64,000 bases of DNA, taken from contig JAUPSS010000011.1 in NCBI GenBank assembly GCA_040285825.1, forward strand, positions 755,658-819,657, given 5' to 3'. Both the position numbers and the translations under genes were made by a program. Of the stretch, positions 32,900 through 44,404 are shown piece by piece. The notes under the pieces are model-generated. The model was not told the origin of the DNA and made no database searches. It worked only from the letters and a program-made list of their open reading frames with translations. Each line of letters starts with the position of its first letter. The first letter of the stretch is position 1. Source of the stretch: Eukaryota sp. TZLM1-RC. Taxonomy: Eukaryota > Metamonada: BaSk clade.

Positions 32900-33895
32900 A
32901 AATGGAGTTGATGATATGGCCAAACAATCAATGGCAATACAGCTGGAAAAGATTATTAGAACTTAAAATACACAGTTCAAACTATTTAAAAACAATGACC
33001 AAAACGTGTGAGGATCATCTATTGATTATCATCTATTTGCCGCTGGGCTGTTTTAGATCAAGATCTTCATTCATTGATATTAGAAAAACAGGTGTATGAG
33101 AGAATAAGTTATCAGAATAATGACTATTTGCACCGTTGTGTTACAATGGTTTGGCTTTATGCTATGGATGATGCTTTTGTAACAAAAATGAGATCATTTT
33201 TGAATATTCCAATTGTTCACCCAGAAATCTTTCATTTATTCCACCGAGAAACTAAACAACAAACTTAATATTCTAAAATTTGTATCCCAAATCAGCCTAA
33301 AAGAATTGACTGGAAGTTTTTCCGTCACCTTCTATTTAAAAAAACAAGTATTTGTTCATCACAGGTCACCTTACCTTACGTCATGCGCTTATGTGTCCAA
33401 AATTGATCACTTATCGTTCTTCATTACATGATGCTGTCAGGTACACGAACTGCAAGATTTTCATGTGTCAAAGAGGCCTTTGAGAAATACTGTCTTTAAT
33501 GTAAAGTAGTTTGATTCTGATGAAAGAGGTGATATTCAGTGCCATTGGATTGATAAGTCTGAAGCCATTGTTGATATTGTCTCTTATAATGTTGCAAATG
33601 ACACTTTGGTTAAAAAAAGGAGACTTAATCCTGAAAAAGTTGTTGAAATCAAATAGTTGAATGAGAAATATGGAAAACATGTCAAGGAGATCAAAGAAGC
33701 TAATATTGATTTCGACAAAGAACGTGTTTTTATAGCTTCTAAATTTTCTATAAATGGAACATTATCCGTAAAAGCACGAAATTTTTTGAATGATTTCCAA
33801 AAATTGGTTCAAGAAAAATTAATGAGAAGAGTTTATGTTTTTTTGGCCATCACAATTTTTTTCTGGATAATTTTTTTGAGCACATTTCCTAACCA
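32900..33895 (+). mobile_element. Old, diverged group-A LINE (A2) C-terminal half
   Basis: Pieces in several frames match the A2 protein in order: WQYSWKRLLELKIHSSN, the finger region (TLRHALMCPKLITYRSSLHDAV, split by frameshifts near 33390-33440), then RGDIQCHWIDKSEAIVDIV and NEKYGKHVKEIKEANIDF. It carries many more stops and shifts than the other A2 copies, so it is an older insertion. Confidence 0.8.
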
Positions 33896-34023
33896 GTAAT
33901 ATCAGGAATTTTGAACCAACACTACTATGATTAGTGAAAAGACAGCAGAATCAACAATCACAATGTCCTGAGCAAAAAAACAATAACTCTACAACTATGT
34001 TTGACTTGAACTGATGGCAAAAA

Positions 34024-34094
34024 TGCGTCCGCCGGGAATCGAACCCGGGTCACAACGATGGCAACGTCGTATTCTACCACTAAACCACGAACGC
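34024..34094 (-). tRNA. tRNA-Gly (GCC)
   Basis: Read on the minus strand, the acceptor GCGTTCG pairs with CGGACGC and leaves A73. The D arm is GGTTTAGTGGTAGAATAC-like, the anticodon loop is TTGCCAT (anticodon GCC), and the T arm is CCGGG TTCGATT CCCGG. No intron is present. A TTTTT run directly downstream on the minus strand fits Pol III termination. Confidence 0.94.
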
Positions 34095-34447
34095 CATTAA
34101 ATATGACTCGCACGATGTATTTCCCAATTGTTTTGAACATAATATTTTGTGGACCATGCTGATTGTAAATACAGCGGTGTTGAAGGGCTAAAATTTGAAA
34201 GAACATTTCCCCGCTTGTTCAGTGGTTAAAGTTTGACATCGGCCAACTCTTTGTAATGTTGTCAACCCTTGAACTGAATATCAAAAAAATATTTAAAGTT
34301 CAATGAGTATTGTTCCTTGAGTTATTTAAATTGCATTACTGAAGCAGAAAATCAAACTCTGTTAATGTTGGAACAGTAATGTCGTTGTTGTTGGTGGATA
34401 CTGATCTCCCGATTCTTCACGCAAAAATTTAATTCCGTAATGGGAAA

Positions 34448-35275
34448 CATGGTAAGTGGAAACTTGTTAGTCACAGAATTTCTGTTTTCAGTGTTTAAAA
34501 TCATCAATAAAAGAGTACCACTATTTCAACGACTGTTCAACAAGATGAAAATTGCGGTGTTGAGGAAGATTTGCCTGAATAACAATAACATGCAGATTTA
34601 TAACTCATTCTATTTGTTGGGTGGACACCCAACGAATATATGATGAAATGTAGTGTTTAATGCTATAGTTTAAAGCACTTGCTATTTGTTGTTGTTCCCA
34701 TTGGTATTCATTCCTTTTTTTGAATTCAAAACAGGAAGTTTAGCTGAAAAATAAAAGATAGTGGTAAATAATTGAAAAGAAGGTTCAAACCTATTCCGTA
34801 TTCCGAAAAATTGAACCCATAAATTATAGTGACTAAAAAATGGCCAATTTTCAAAACCCCTTCAGAATTCACCATTATTTTTCGCCATTCATAATTTCAA
34901 ATATCGGTAAAGATAAAGAAAGAAGTACAATAAAAAGACCACTATTGATTTAAAAATCAACCATAACAGTAGCACTATAGAGTGGCTGTTGAATGTGGGA
35001 AAAGGAAGTCACAAAATTTGTTATTCATTGGTCAAACAAACGGACTACAAAAATTGGAAAATTTTTGAAACCTTGGCAAAATCCGCCATATTTGATGTGT
35101 CCATTTTCCATGTTCTCAAGGGGGTGTAGCTCAATTGGTAGAGCGCACGCTTAGCATGCGTGAGGTACGGGGATCGAAACCCTGCATCTCCACTTTTATG
35201 TACCTTAACTACTGTGAAAAAAAATCGCCCAATTGATGTTATATTTAGTCTGTACAAACATTTGTTTTTCATTCA
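34448..35275. repeat. ~0.8-kb duplicated segment carrying tRNA-Ala, copy 2
   Basis: This is the direct repeat of 27317-28140, offset by about 7.1 kb. It has the same tRNA and the same A2 LINE tail following it. Differences are scattered single bases and a short replacement just upstream of the tRNA (CCATTTTCCATGTTCTCAA in place of CCTTTAAGAGAAA). No other gene is visible in it. Confidence 0.92.
35120..35192 (+). tRNA. tRNA-Ala (AGC), copy 2
   Basis: This 73-nt gene is identical to the one at 27983-28055 (acceptor GGGGGTG/CATCTCC, loop TTAGCAT, T arm CGGGG/CCCTG), followed by TTTT. It arose by duplication of the surrounding segment. The gene body has stayed identical while the flanks have drifted. 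Confidence 0.95.
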
Positions 35276-35280
35276 AAAGA

Positions 35281-37345
35281 TATTTATTGAACATGCACAC
35301 TTAATAAAATTAATTCATAACTAATGGGAGGAAAATCATTGAACCAAGATTTCCTCTACAAAATCTTGATCTGCTTGCTGTCTAGCAAAAGCTTCTCTAA
35401 TTCGACTGAAAAACCGAGGTAATCTATTAAAAAATGCAAATTGAATTCGAAAACTCCATAAACAGTCATCAAATCTTCTTGAACCACTTTTTGGAAATCA
35501 TTCAAAAAAGTTCCTGCTTTATCTTTGATAAAGTTTCCGTTTATCGAAAATGGGAAAGTAATAAAAACTAGTGGTGTATTTCTATCAGCATTAGCTTCTT
35601 CGATATATTTATCATATTTTCTATGTTTTTCTTTGGGCCTAAAATCAAAAGCATCTACAGGATTAAGTTTTCTTCTGTGAACCAAAGTATCGTTTGCAAC
35701 ATTACATGAGACAAAGTCAACAACAGCTTCAGAGTTATCAATCCAATCACAGTTTACATCACCTCTATCATCAGAACCAAAATTATTCAGAGAAAGTGTT
35801 TCCTTCAGCAGAGGTTCTTTGATACACGATATTCTCGCAGTTTGTGCCATATTGAAAACAGTGTCTCTAACAGCATCATGTAATGAAGAACGATAAGTTA
35901 TTAATTTCGAACAATTCAGAGCATGGTGCACAGTGAGTTGAGGTGAATTCGAACAAATACATTTTTATTTTGATAATAATTGATTAATGGGTATATTTGG
36001 GGATGATTCAAATATAATCTCATTTTTGTTACAAACGCTTCATTAGTAGCACACAGTCCAAATCTTCGTGGTACAATGGTTACAAACAGTGAAGAATCTG
36101 ATGACTGGTTTTCACAAACACCCTCTTCCAATAACAATGAGTGAAGATCTTGATTTTAAACAGCCGAGCTGCATATATAATTATAAAGATCATTTTCATA
36201 CATTCCAGTCAATCGTTTCTGTAATGTTCGAAGAGTGTATTTTAAATTTAAAAGATTCTTTTCTGGAATATTGCCATTGAATGATTGGGGAAAACATCGA
36301 CTCCATTTTTCCACATCAATTTTTGAAATTTCTTCATTTAATGCAAAAACAGTGGAACTTTGCGTTGTCATCAATAAATCTTCCCAATCTGCAAATCTTT
36401 CGGAAAACTCAAAAATTGCATTTCTACATCCACCAATTAAAGCACATGAAGTAAGAATAGAAGCCTTTGTCCAACCTAAACCGCCATAATGTGGAGTAAG
36501 GTAAGCATGATCTGGAATTTGGAACATTTTACATCCCAGTAATTGTGACAAAACTTTTGCACGTAACTCATTAAACTTTTGAGCCAAAGGTCTAGTGACG
36601 AGAGGATTTGTAGATCCAAATATATGATTGAAATTGGAACTAAAACACAGTCTTATAATGGTAAATTTGATATGTCTCTGTATATCTAAAGTCATCATTC
36701 GGTCAATTTTTTCGCAAATTGAGTTTAACTTTTCAAACAATTCTTTGGTAATTTCATCATTATTTTCTAAAAACGAACCCAAATGACGAATAGCATCAAT
36801 TGAATATAATTTGACTTGAATTTCAATACCATCAACTATTGTAGAAACTGGAGAATTCGATAACAAAACACATTTCAGTAAATTCAGTCGGAGGCCAATT
36901 TTGGTAAATAATTCTTTAAAACATACAGTTGCTTTTTTCACAATATTTACATCACTTATAAGCACAACATCATCCATATATGCAATGATTTTTAGTGAAG
37001 GAAACATCTCTTGAATTTGCAGTAAAATAGGATGAATGGCCAAACAAAAGAAAAGAGGTCCTAAAGGATCTCCTTGCTTTACACCACTTGATGAACTCAA
37101 AATGAAATTACCAAAATGCAAATTAGAACTGGTGCTATATGTTGATTGAAAATACGGTATTAATTCCGGCATATATTGCAATAGAGCACCATGGATACTG
37201 CGACGACTTAGTGAATTGAATGCATTACTAAAATCCAATGACATGTAAACATTGAATTCATTTTGACGAAATAAGACATCTGTAGCAAATATTGCTGAAG
37301 AAACTCCATCAGTTATCCTTGAATGCAGAATCGCATACTCATTAT
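35281..37345 (-). mobile_element. Group-A LINE (A2), longest copy, minus strand
   Basis: About 2.07 kb, from the RT palm to the 3' tail, 5'-truncated at about 37345. The protein is in three frames: RT to linker (from about 37345 down to 36156), finger region (36137-35916) and HDAVRDTVF to C-terminus (35931-35356). Its 5' end meets the 5' end of a plus-strand LINE fragment. Confidence 0.88.
36156..37345 (-). pseudogene. LINE A2 reverse transcriptase palm/thumb fragment
   Basis: The frame is open from 37490, but the first ~48 codons are antisense of the neighbouring plus-strand LINE, so I start the homology at EYAILHSRITDGVSSAI. Motif A is SLDFSNAFNSLSR, motif B SSSGVKQGDPLGPLFFC, motif C AYMDDVVLISD. 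They are followed by GLRLNLLKCVL, RHLGSFLENND, and HYGGLGWTKAS...ALIGGCRNAIFEF. The frame stops at 36156, and the finger and endonuclease-like region continue in other frames. The RT motifs are intact; the protein as a whole is not. Confidence 0.87.
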
Positions 37346-37667
37346 GTCCTTTGTCCTTTTGCAGTTTCCCTTTATGGAACGCTTGGACCTCTTGCTTTGT
37401 CTTTTCTGGATGATTGTGTTGAAATTGTGAAACATCGCACTGGAAGAGTTTTTGATAAGAGTTTTTGGCAAAACAGAATTGTATTTTCAATTTTCAAAGG
37501 TGTTGTTCCCTTATTATCTTCAGCTTTGTTATCTTTTGGATGCTTTTATGGAAGAGTAACTTCCAGTCAATTCTTCTTGGCTGATTTGGGTTATGAAGAT
37601 ATAGAATTTTAACCTTGTCGTACAGTTTGTTTTTCAATTGAAATAAATAAAAATATATGTCAAAAAA
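37346..37667 (+). mobile_element. Group-A LINE 3' fragment (A1-like), plus strand
   Basis: It carries only the last ~90 codons: HTHYVLCPFAVSLYG, FDKSFWQNRIVFSIFKG, and an end at YEDIEF (stop 37612). These parallel KYNLYPFVFSLFG...FWQNRIVFCIFKG...MDYLDVDL of the A1 protein, but with enough differences to be a separate subfamily. A GAAATAAATAAA tail follows. It ends at the left border of the long inverted repeat. Confidence 0.82.
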
Positions 37668-39898
37668 AATTGATCGAAGAAATTGGAAATTTGAGAAAAT
37701 AATGTTTAAAATGATGTTCAGGGTTTTGAAAAATTTATATTTAAAAACAATTAATCCGGTCAATAAAAAAGCTCAACTTACAGCATGAAACACAAACTCC
37801 AGCGAACCGTTCAATCCTAATCATTTTGGACTTTATGTTCACATTTCATGCAAAGTTAGTCAGTTACTTCTTTGTTTAAATTACCGATTTCAAAACCAAG
37901 ACAACAGCGGTATATTCTATGATTGAAACCAGATTGGAGATATCTGATGAAGAATTTGTGATTGGTAATTGTTTTTATTCAATAAATACTAATTAGTTAT
38001 TAGTACAAATTAAAATGGTCAGTAATCTAACAGTGAAAACCCTTGATTGAAATCGGATGTGTTCTCAAATCAGTAGTTCATATATCCATTCTACCCATGG
38101 TGCTCTTTTTCTCCCTTGGCTTTAACAAACATCTCTTCAAGACCTGATGACACATTTTTCTTAAAACTACTTACCATTTGACACTGGCACGTTTGGTTTT
38201 CAAACACTACTGTCTTCTGTCATTACCAGCAGCTTACACATGACTATCAGATACTGAATCTCTACGTTTCGTTCTGTTAAAACCTTATTAATGATCAAAG
38301 AGTTAACTTAGGAACGTTTGGAATTCAAAAACTACTGTTTTCCCTGTTGTCATCAATTTAGACATATATTATCATGTACTGTATTAACTTTGACTGCTAC
38401 AGTGCTCAAACCACCCTTCATCATTCATACAATCCTTTACATTACTCTACGTTACATGCTTTCCATTACTCACTACATTGTTTTTCTTTCCTGCTCTCTT
38501 GATGGCCTTGCTCTCTCACTTCTCTGCACTGACCACTAATCCCACTTGTTTCCACCTAGATTTTCTTCTAGTGGATCGATTCAATGTTTCACCACCTGAG
38601 TCGCATTCCTATCACTTTGACTTGTTTGTCTAGCAGCTTCTCTCCTTTCGCACTCCTCTCGCACTCACTTTCTTTATTTCCTTGCTTATCAAATCTTTTT
38701 TATTTTTCGCCTTCACTGGGAATCGAACGCTCGACTGTTGGTTTTTCACACTCGGGATTTGAACCCCTACAAGACACCATTTGTTTTGTTCATTTGCTTT
38801 ATTGGTATTTTGACTCGAGTTTTGATTTACTTTTAATTCGAATCATATTGTTTATAAGTATCACTTGAGTACCACTATGAAATCATTTAGTCCCAAGTAC
38901 TTTTCCGTTACTGAATTTTTTTTATTTTTTATTTTGTTTCTAGTATTATTTAACTGAGATTTGTTATTTATTTTATAATTGGTCATGATTACATATAGTG
39001 AAAGTATTATTGTTAAGACTACCACAAATATCTACTTTAATTTGGAAAAAAAGAGCATTACCATTCTAGTTGTTTAACATTTTGTTTTAAAATAGTTTTG
39101 TTGCCTAAGATTTGCCTATTCAGATAGTATTTCTGTCGTCTTTGTTTTGTATATTTATTTTAATCTGAATGAGGTCTTTTTTGGTAAATAAGTATATGTA
39201 TTGGTTTCAGATTTTTTGATTTTTCCCAATTAATTGTGTTTTGTTACCAACCCAGGCCTGTTAATTTTAAGTTCCTTGTCATCTTTCTATTGTTATGAGT
39301 TTACGTATTTTTTTATTTCTATTACTGATCATTGCTTTAGTTTATGTTAATTTTACATATTTGCAGAAGTTTTATCGGGGTCTCTACCAAATATTGGGAG
39401 TAATTCTCATTATTTAGGGTCCATCATAAATACAAAAACGACGGAGTAATCACCAATCATTTAGTTTTTAACTGTTTGAACTTGATTACGGTCAAGAAAG
39501 ATCTGATTACGTGTATCTGTATAGTCTACATGCTTTTGGATCTATGTAAGTTTCTAAATCAAAGCCAAGTGATTTGTAAGGTCTCCTTTTTTTTGAATTC
39601 TTTATTTTTCTATTATTTTATTTATTATTTTTATTTTTTAAGTTTTCTATTCTAGCAACTAGGTCCATTAATGGTGTGGATTGATACTCTACTTGTAATT
39701 TAAGCATTATTCCATAATCTCATTTTTCAGTGATCTTCAATTGAGTCGACGAGTGTGCTTGATATCGGTGTATCTCCATACATTCAACAGTGATATTTTG
39801 AAAAGTAATCGGGATGTCTACTTTTCTGCCTCAGAATCATGACACTAAGGATATGGAGTGTTTGATGTTATGTACTCATCCTGAAGTTGGTGAGGAAA
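37668..39898 (+). repeat. Left arm of a ~2.2-kb inverted repeat
   Basis: This sequence recurs as its reverse complement at 54714-56935. Matching runs from about ATTGATCGAAGAAATTGG at the outer end to CATCCTGAAGTTGGTGAGGAA at the inner end, with only scattered differences. The arm is AT-rich. Its longest frames (38318-38539, 38584-38868) have no recognisable product and contain different changes in the other arm. Two RNA-polymerase-III B-box-like/T-arm-like motifs lie at 38718-38730 and 38754-38767 (minus sense). I cannot identify the arm as a known element; it may be the terminal repeat of a large transposon or two opposed copies of an unknown repeat. Confidence 0.88.
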
Positions 39899-40205
39899 GG
39901 AGACAGACCACAAAAGGTCGCGTAAAAAATACAGTAATTTGCTGTTGATGCAATAACGAATGAATAATATCTTCGTTTGCAGGGGCAAACCATGAAGATG
40001 ATCGAACAAAGGTAGAACTTTTGTTTTAACATAATCGTTTAAAAGAGGTTCTTGTCCAGTAGTACTACCGATAAAAGAACCAATTGTTTTAAAGCCATTA
40101 TCAGGAAAAACAGGAAAGTCTTGACCACATCGAAAAAATTTGGTCTTTTCTTTGTCCAAAGTGAGATTAATCTTTGAAAACTCAACTGAAAGCTTATAAG
40201 TTCAG
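39899..40205 (-). mobile_element. Group-B LINE RT thumb fragment (B3)
   Basis: The minus strand reads YKLSVEFSKINLTLDKEKTKFF, then FPVFPDNGFKTIGSFIGSTTGQEP and LHGLPLQTKILFIRYCINSKLLYFL. This is the RT region after motif C plus the thumb, close to the plus-strand copy at 48360-48640. The frame then runs into the inverted-repeat arm. Confidence 0.82.
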
Positions 40206-41929
40206 ATCAGACCTTATTACTTTGAAACGAGTTAACAGCTCGTGACGAAGATGTTTTCCCTCTTTTATTACGTAATGGATAAATAATTCCAACTGCTGTG
40301 AAGATAATGACTGATTACTAGTACCCAATTGATTGACAATGACCATAATGTTGTTGCCAAATATTTGTTCTATATTTTTTGGGTTTTATTCTGATCAAAA
40401 TTTCAATCAATCTATTCCATTCTTTTTGACGTTCATTTATTTCTACAACTTGTTCCTTTTTGCCATCTTCTGCATATGTATTTGGAATCTTTTGAAGAGT
40501 ATTGCGTAATTGCTTAAATTCAATTAAAAGTTTGACCACTGAGATCAACCAGTTCTTGATTCCTACATCATAAATATTATTGCTAACAACAAAAAGTTTT
40601 TGTTGAAAGGAATGAAATTTGGAATAATTGGAAACATAGAGGTGAGGTCTATTCAACCAATATTTATTTTTCTTAATTCAACATTTAACCATCGCTCTCA
40701 AAATTTCAAATGAAATGTTCTTGTGTGTTGTTCATAAATGCAGTTTCCATCCCTTTAATACTGTAAAAAATTAAACATTTTTCTAAAATTCTAGAAATTT
40801 TATCACCACTGGGAGAAATCAAACCTTCGGGAAGAAGGGGACGGAAATGAACAAGGTAAACTTTTGCCATTTTCCCTCAACTCCAATGTTTTTTGATTGA
40901 GTCTAGAAGTGTTCAATGTGAATAATTATTTGTTTTGCTCAACAGTGAGTGAGTCAAAATTTATATTATTTATGTATTCAATAGACAATTCATTAATTTT
41001 TTGTTGAAAATAAGAAATAGCAATCACTGCAGCATGAATCAATTCGTTACCAATTTCCACTTCATTTTCATCAACAGCTTCTCTTAATGAAACACGAAAA
41101 TATTTTTTGATCAGTAAGTATGACTGAAAAATGACGATTGGATCTGTGCTATTAACAAAATTTAATATTTGTACTTCAAAAATCATTGTTGGAAGCCACA
41201 TTTAACAGTTTTATAATGGTTGAATTGTAATAAATATTAGGTTCTTGGTTTTGTGAAATAAGTGACTATAACAGTTACAATTTCGCAATCCCGTGAACAA
41301 TATTGTGTCAATAGAGCAACGTCAGTTGAAATAATCATAAGAAATGGAAAGGCCTTTCCATTTCTTATGAATTGCTGTAACCATTTTGTTTTGTTTTTCA
41401 AAAAAAAGAAGAAAGATCACAAAATGTCACTTAAGCTGGAACACAAGAATGTAGGTGTGGTTTGTCGAGTCATTTTTCTATTGTTATGAGTTTACATAAT
41501 TTTGGGATTTTTATTGATGCTTATTGACTTAGTTTTTGTTATTGGTGCAGATTTGGAAAAGCTTTATTAGGGTCTTTTTTAAATATTGAGAACAATTCTC
41601 TTTATTTATGGTCTTTAATCTTAAATAGATAAACGACTGAATAATCATTTTTTATTCAGTTTTTAACTGTTTGAAGTTGATTATGGTCAAGAAAAGTCTG
41701 ATGATGTGTGTCTGTATAGTCTACATGTTTTTGGTTCTTTGTACTTATTTATTTATTTATTTTTTTGCTTATCAAAGACATGTGCTGCTATTTAGGAACA
41801 AGCTACCAATACCAGCTTTGTTGGAGTGTCTGATCAATGTATTGTCTTTATTAATTTCCAAAGCAAACTTTAAAGGACGTCTGGAGAAGGGTGATCGGGA
41901 GGTGAAATTTCATCATTGAAAACCAGATC
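40206..41929. other. Unassigned DNA inside the inverted-repeat block
   Basis: Two minus-strand frames, 40656-40318 (112 codons, Lys/Glu-rich with a likely helical LISVVKLLIEFKQLRNTLQ segment) and 41201-40926 (91 codons), may be parts of one decayed gene. I recognise no family in either. A perfect palindrome lies at 41335-41370. Low-complexity TTTATTTATTTATTTAT lies near 41748. The 41471-41760 stretch resembles 39290-39550 inside the left arm (GTTATGAGTTTAC, then GTGTCTGTATAGTCTACATG), so it is a diverged piece of the same repeat. Confidence 0.55.
41335..41370. repeat. Perfect 36-bp palindrome without spacer
   Basis: The left half TCATAAGAAATGGAAAGG is followed directly by its exact reverse complement. 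The centre is between 41352 and 41353, and symmetry stops at both outer bases. Such a sequence can form a cruciform. It lies in DNA with no recognised gene. Confidence 0.95.
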
Positions 41930-43081
41930 ACAATGATGTAACCAATTTCGTGCTACCTCATTCCATCCAAATTGGTCAAACAGTATTTTTGTTTTAGTGT
42001 AAAAACCCCTTATGAACACTAAAAACCAGAGGAACAATATGGTTAATTAAATTTAATTCTTTTAAAATTGAATATTTTGAAATTTTATCAGAATAAGCTT
42101 TCGAAAAAGCATCATTCCAATTATTACCATAACCTCCAACTATAGTAACATCAAAAGCAATCTTAGTTGACGTTTGAAAGCCATCAACACGTAAAAACTG
42201 ATTTACACCAAATTTAAATTCTTCTCAGCTTCGAAATTATTTAATTCATTAATAAAATTATCTCCTTCGTCATGTCCCAAACACATGAAATCATCTTCAA
42301 CTGAAAACACTTCGGTTTTTGTCAAATTTAATTTCAAACCAATTTGCTTGAAAATTAATTCTAATTCATTCAATAACAACTCAATATTGACTTCTTTTTG
42401 ACAAACAATATAAGTATCATCTAAATAACTTTTAACTTCGACACCTGGATAATTATTTAAAAATGATAATACGTGAATAGTACCAAGTGCATATAAAAAA
42501 GGTGAAATTGGATCACCTTGCTTGACACCAGTGTTTGATGGAATAACCTGATCATAAAAAATTAAATTTGATTGTTTCCCATATGACCATTTAAAAAAAT
42601 TAACTAAATTGGGAGACTGATCACACAACAACTTGTATAAATGCTTCCGACTTAAACTGTTAAAAGCATTTGAAATATCTAAGCAAATTACTTTGTTAAA
42701 ACATTTTGCAACTTTCTTCAGTCTTAGTTCATGAATAATTTTTTCACTACCTCTTTCAACTTTGACACCATATTGATCTTCATTTGTCAAAAATGAACAA
42801 TCAACAAAATTAAGTAAATATTTAGATGCTATTCTGTAAAAAATTTCGGAAATAGCGATTGGTCTAACGCCATTATTTGGTTTTGTTAAACCTATCAATT
42901 TGGATGATAACAAAACAATTGATAGAGATTCATCCAAAGTACCATTGATCATATGATCTACCAAATACATTAGAATATCTGCTAATTCATCGTTAATAAT
43001 TGAAGGAAAATGAACTAAGCGGAAACTAGTTAAACCTGCTGTATGTGTTCGTATATGCCAACGGTAACGTTGAATATCAAT
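41930..43081 (-). mobile_element. Group-B LINE with RT core fused to endonuclease-like end (B4)
   Basis: The minus strand is open from 43079. It reads TAGLTSFRLVHFPS, then TKPNNGVRPIAISE, motif A CLDISNAFNSLSR, motif B NTGVKQGDPISPFLYA and motif C SYLDDTYIV, followed by GLKLNLTKTEVF. At FMCLG the protein jumps in frame to HDEGDNFINELNNF, which is the sequence after the finger in copies B1 and B2. After a frameshift at about 42203 the endonuclease-like part (VDGF, FDVTIVGGYGNNW) continues to about 41930. The thumb, linker and first half of the finger are therefore deleted. The palm motifs are all present. Confidence 0.87.
42203..43079 (-). pseudogene. Group-B reverse transcriptase palm, in-frame internal deletion
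   Basis: This is the open part of element B4 (292 codons from 43079; the first ATG is at 42970). It contains RT motifs A, B and C (Asp in CLDISNAF, GVKQGDP, YLDD) and then the deletion join. It differs from group A by YLDD instead of YMDD and by ISPFLYA instead of LGPLFFC. It cannot make a complete element protein. Confidence 0.85.
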
Positions 43082-43203
43082 CCCCTAGTTGTAAAGATTT
43101 TTCATAGCACGGACATCTTCAAACTTCTTCCAGACACAGTTTATCTTGTGTTAAAGCAGGATGGTAAATGGATTATTATAAATGGTAAAGATAAACTTGA
43201 AAT

Positions 43204-44404
43204 TTAAAAGTCTCCATTGAAAAACTGTACATATTCAGAATTGTTAATTTTGCAAATCTCATTCGTTGAAAGAACCAATAAAAAAGATCCAGCTTTAGGC
43301 AAACACTGATGGCTGAATTCTTTGTTGAAATTCTCATCCAAATGAGATTTCCTATTGATCAATTCATCTCTATCAATTGTGTTACACAAACTTCATTGAG
43401 CTCTTAAAGGTAGTTTAGTTAATTGTAAAGAGTCAACTAAAGGAGTTAAAAGTGTAACACAATGTTCTATTGAAAAACTTGAACACTTCAATAACCTTTT
43501 AATGTTTACAGGGCAGCTGTACAAAGATACTGAGTAAGCGAACACAGAAATATCTGCTAAATTTGTAAAACCAAGTCCACTAAACTTAATAGGTAACGAG
43601 ACACAATTTCTTCGAAAATCGTCACGTGAAACCATGGAAGAACAAATTCCAAAATTGAGTAAGAAAGTTGTTCAAAAAAGCTGGAATTGTCGCTTCGGGT
43701 TGGAGAGTTCTGGTAAAGTACATCAATTTTGAATTTATACAATATCGGAAAAACAAAAATTGAGTTTGGAGTCCTTCCAATGAACTGATCACTGGTTTTT
43801 CATTGATATCAATGTAACTTTTAACATAAGTATATTGTCCATCAATAGATCCAATAAAATACCCAAGAGCTTTGAAACTGTGCTCATCTTCTTGACCAAT
43901 TTCAACGTGAAATCCTTTTTTGGAGATTAATTTTTGAAAACAGAACCGAAAGCTTATTTAAAACAAAGTTCAGATCAGAAGCATTGCCTGAGCACAGGTA
44001 AGTGTCGTCCAGGTAGGCATATGAGGTAGACCAGGTGAGCGGTGAAAACTATCATGTGAATTTACTTTGTGAGAATAAGCATGATCTATGTCTACCGTTT
44101 GAGGAGAGAAATCCGTAGCGTCGGATTAAGCGGGGATTAAGGGAAAGTAATTGTGAGTGTCTAAGGAAACGTCAGTGGAAAGTAGACCGGATGATGTGGG
44201 TGGGTGATTAGAGGAAATTGGTGAAATGGAGGAAGAGGTCCTCTCTCCCGTACCGAAAGCTGGAATTTGGTCAGAGGAAGAAGCCAACACTAGATTTCGG
44301 ACAGCCGTTACCGTCGTATGATCCTGATTGAGAAGTTTTTTTAAAAGATGTTTAATTTGTTTCTCTTTTGTGCAGTCGCAACTGGAATCTGGTACATAAG
44401 ACAA
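43204..44404 (-). mobile_element. Group-B LINE with N-terminus fused to RT motif C (B5)
   Basis: The 5' part (44404-44126) is a Ser/Pro-rich frame, SYVPDSSCDCTKEKQ to THNYFPLIPA, which I take as the disordered N-terminal region of the element. It joins abruptly near 44040 to AYLDDTYLCSGNASDL (RT motif C), then KGFHVEIGQEDEHSFKALG, the thumb (43742-43557), LADISVFAYSVSLYS (43635-43393) and CNTIDRDELINRKSHL to 43204. RT motifs A and B are missing. The 43390-43960 part is an inverted copy of 50160-50740. Confidence 0.78.

Noticed and set aside
34024-34206. 82-codon minus-strand frame across the tRNA-Gly
   Set aside because: It is a translation of the tRNA gene and its flank, with no protein signal.
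36156-37490. 444-codon frame as one continuous RT protein from 37490
   Set aside because: The first ~48 codons are antisense to the adjacent plus-strand LINE C-terminus; RT homology begins at about 37345, where the two elements join.
38318-38868. Reading frames in the inverted-repeat arm (and their mirror in the right arm) as genes
   Set aside because: They are low-complexity, Cys/Leu/Ser-rich, have no recognisable domain, and differ between arms by indels that shift the frame.
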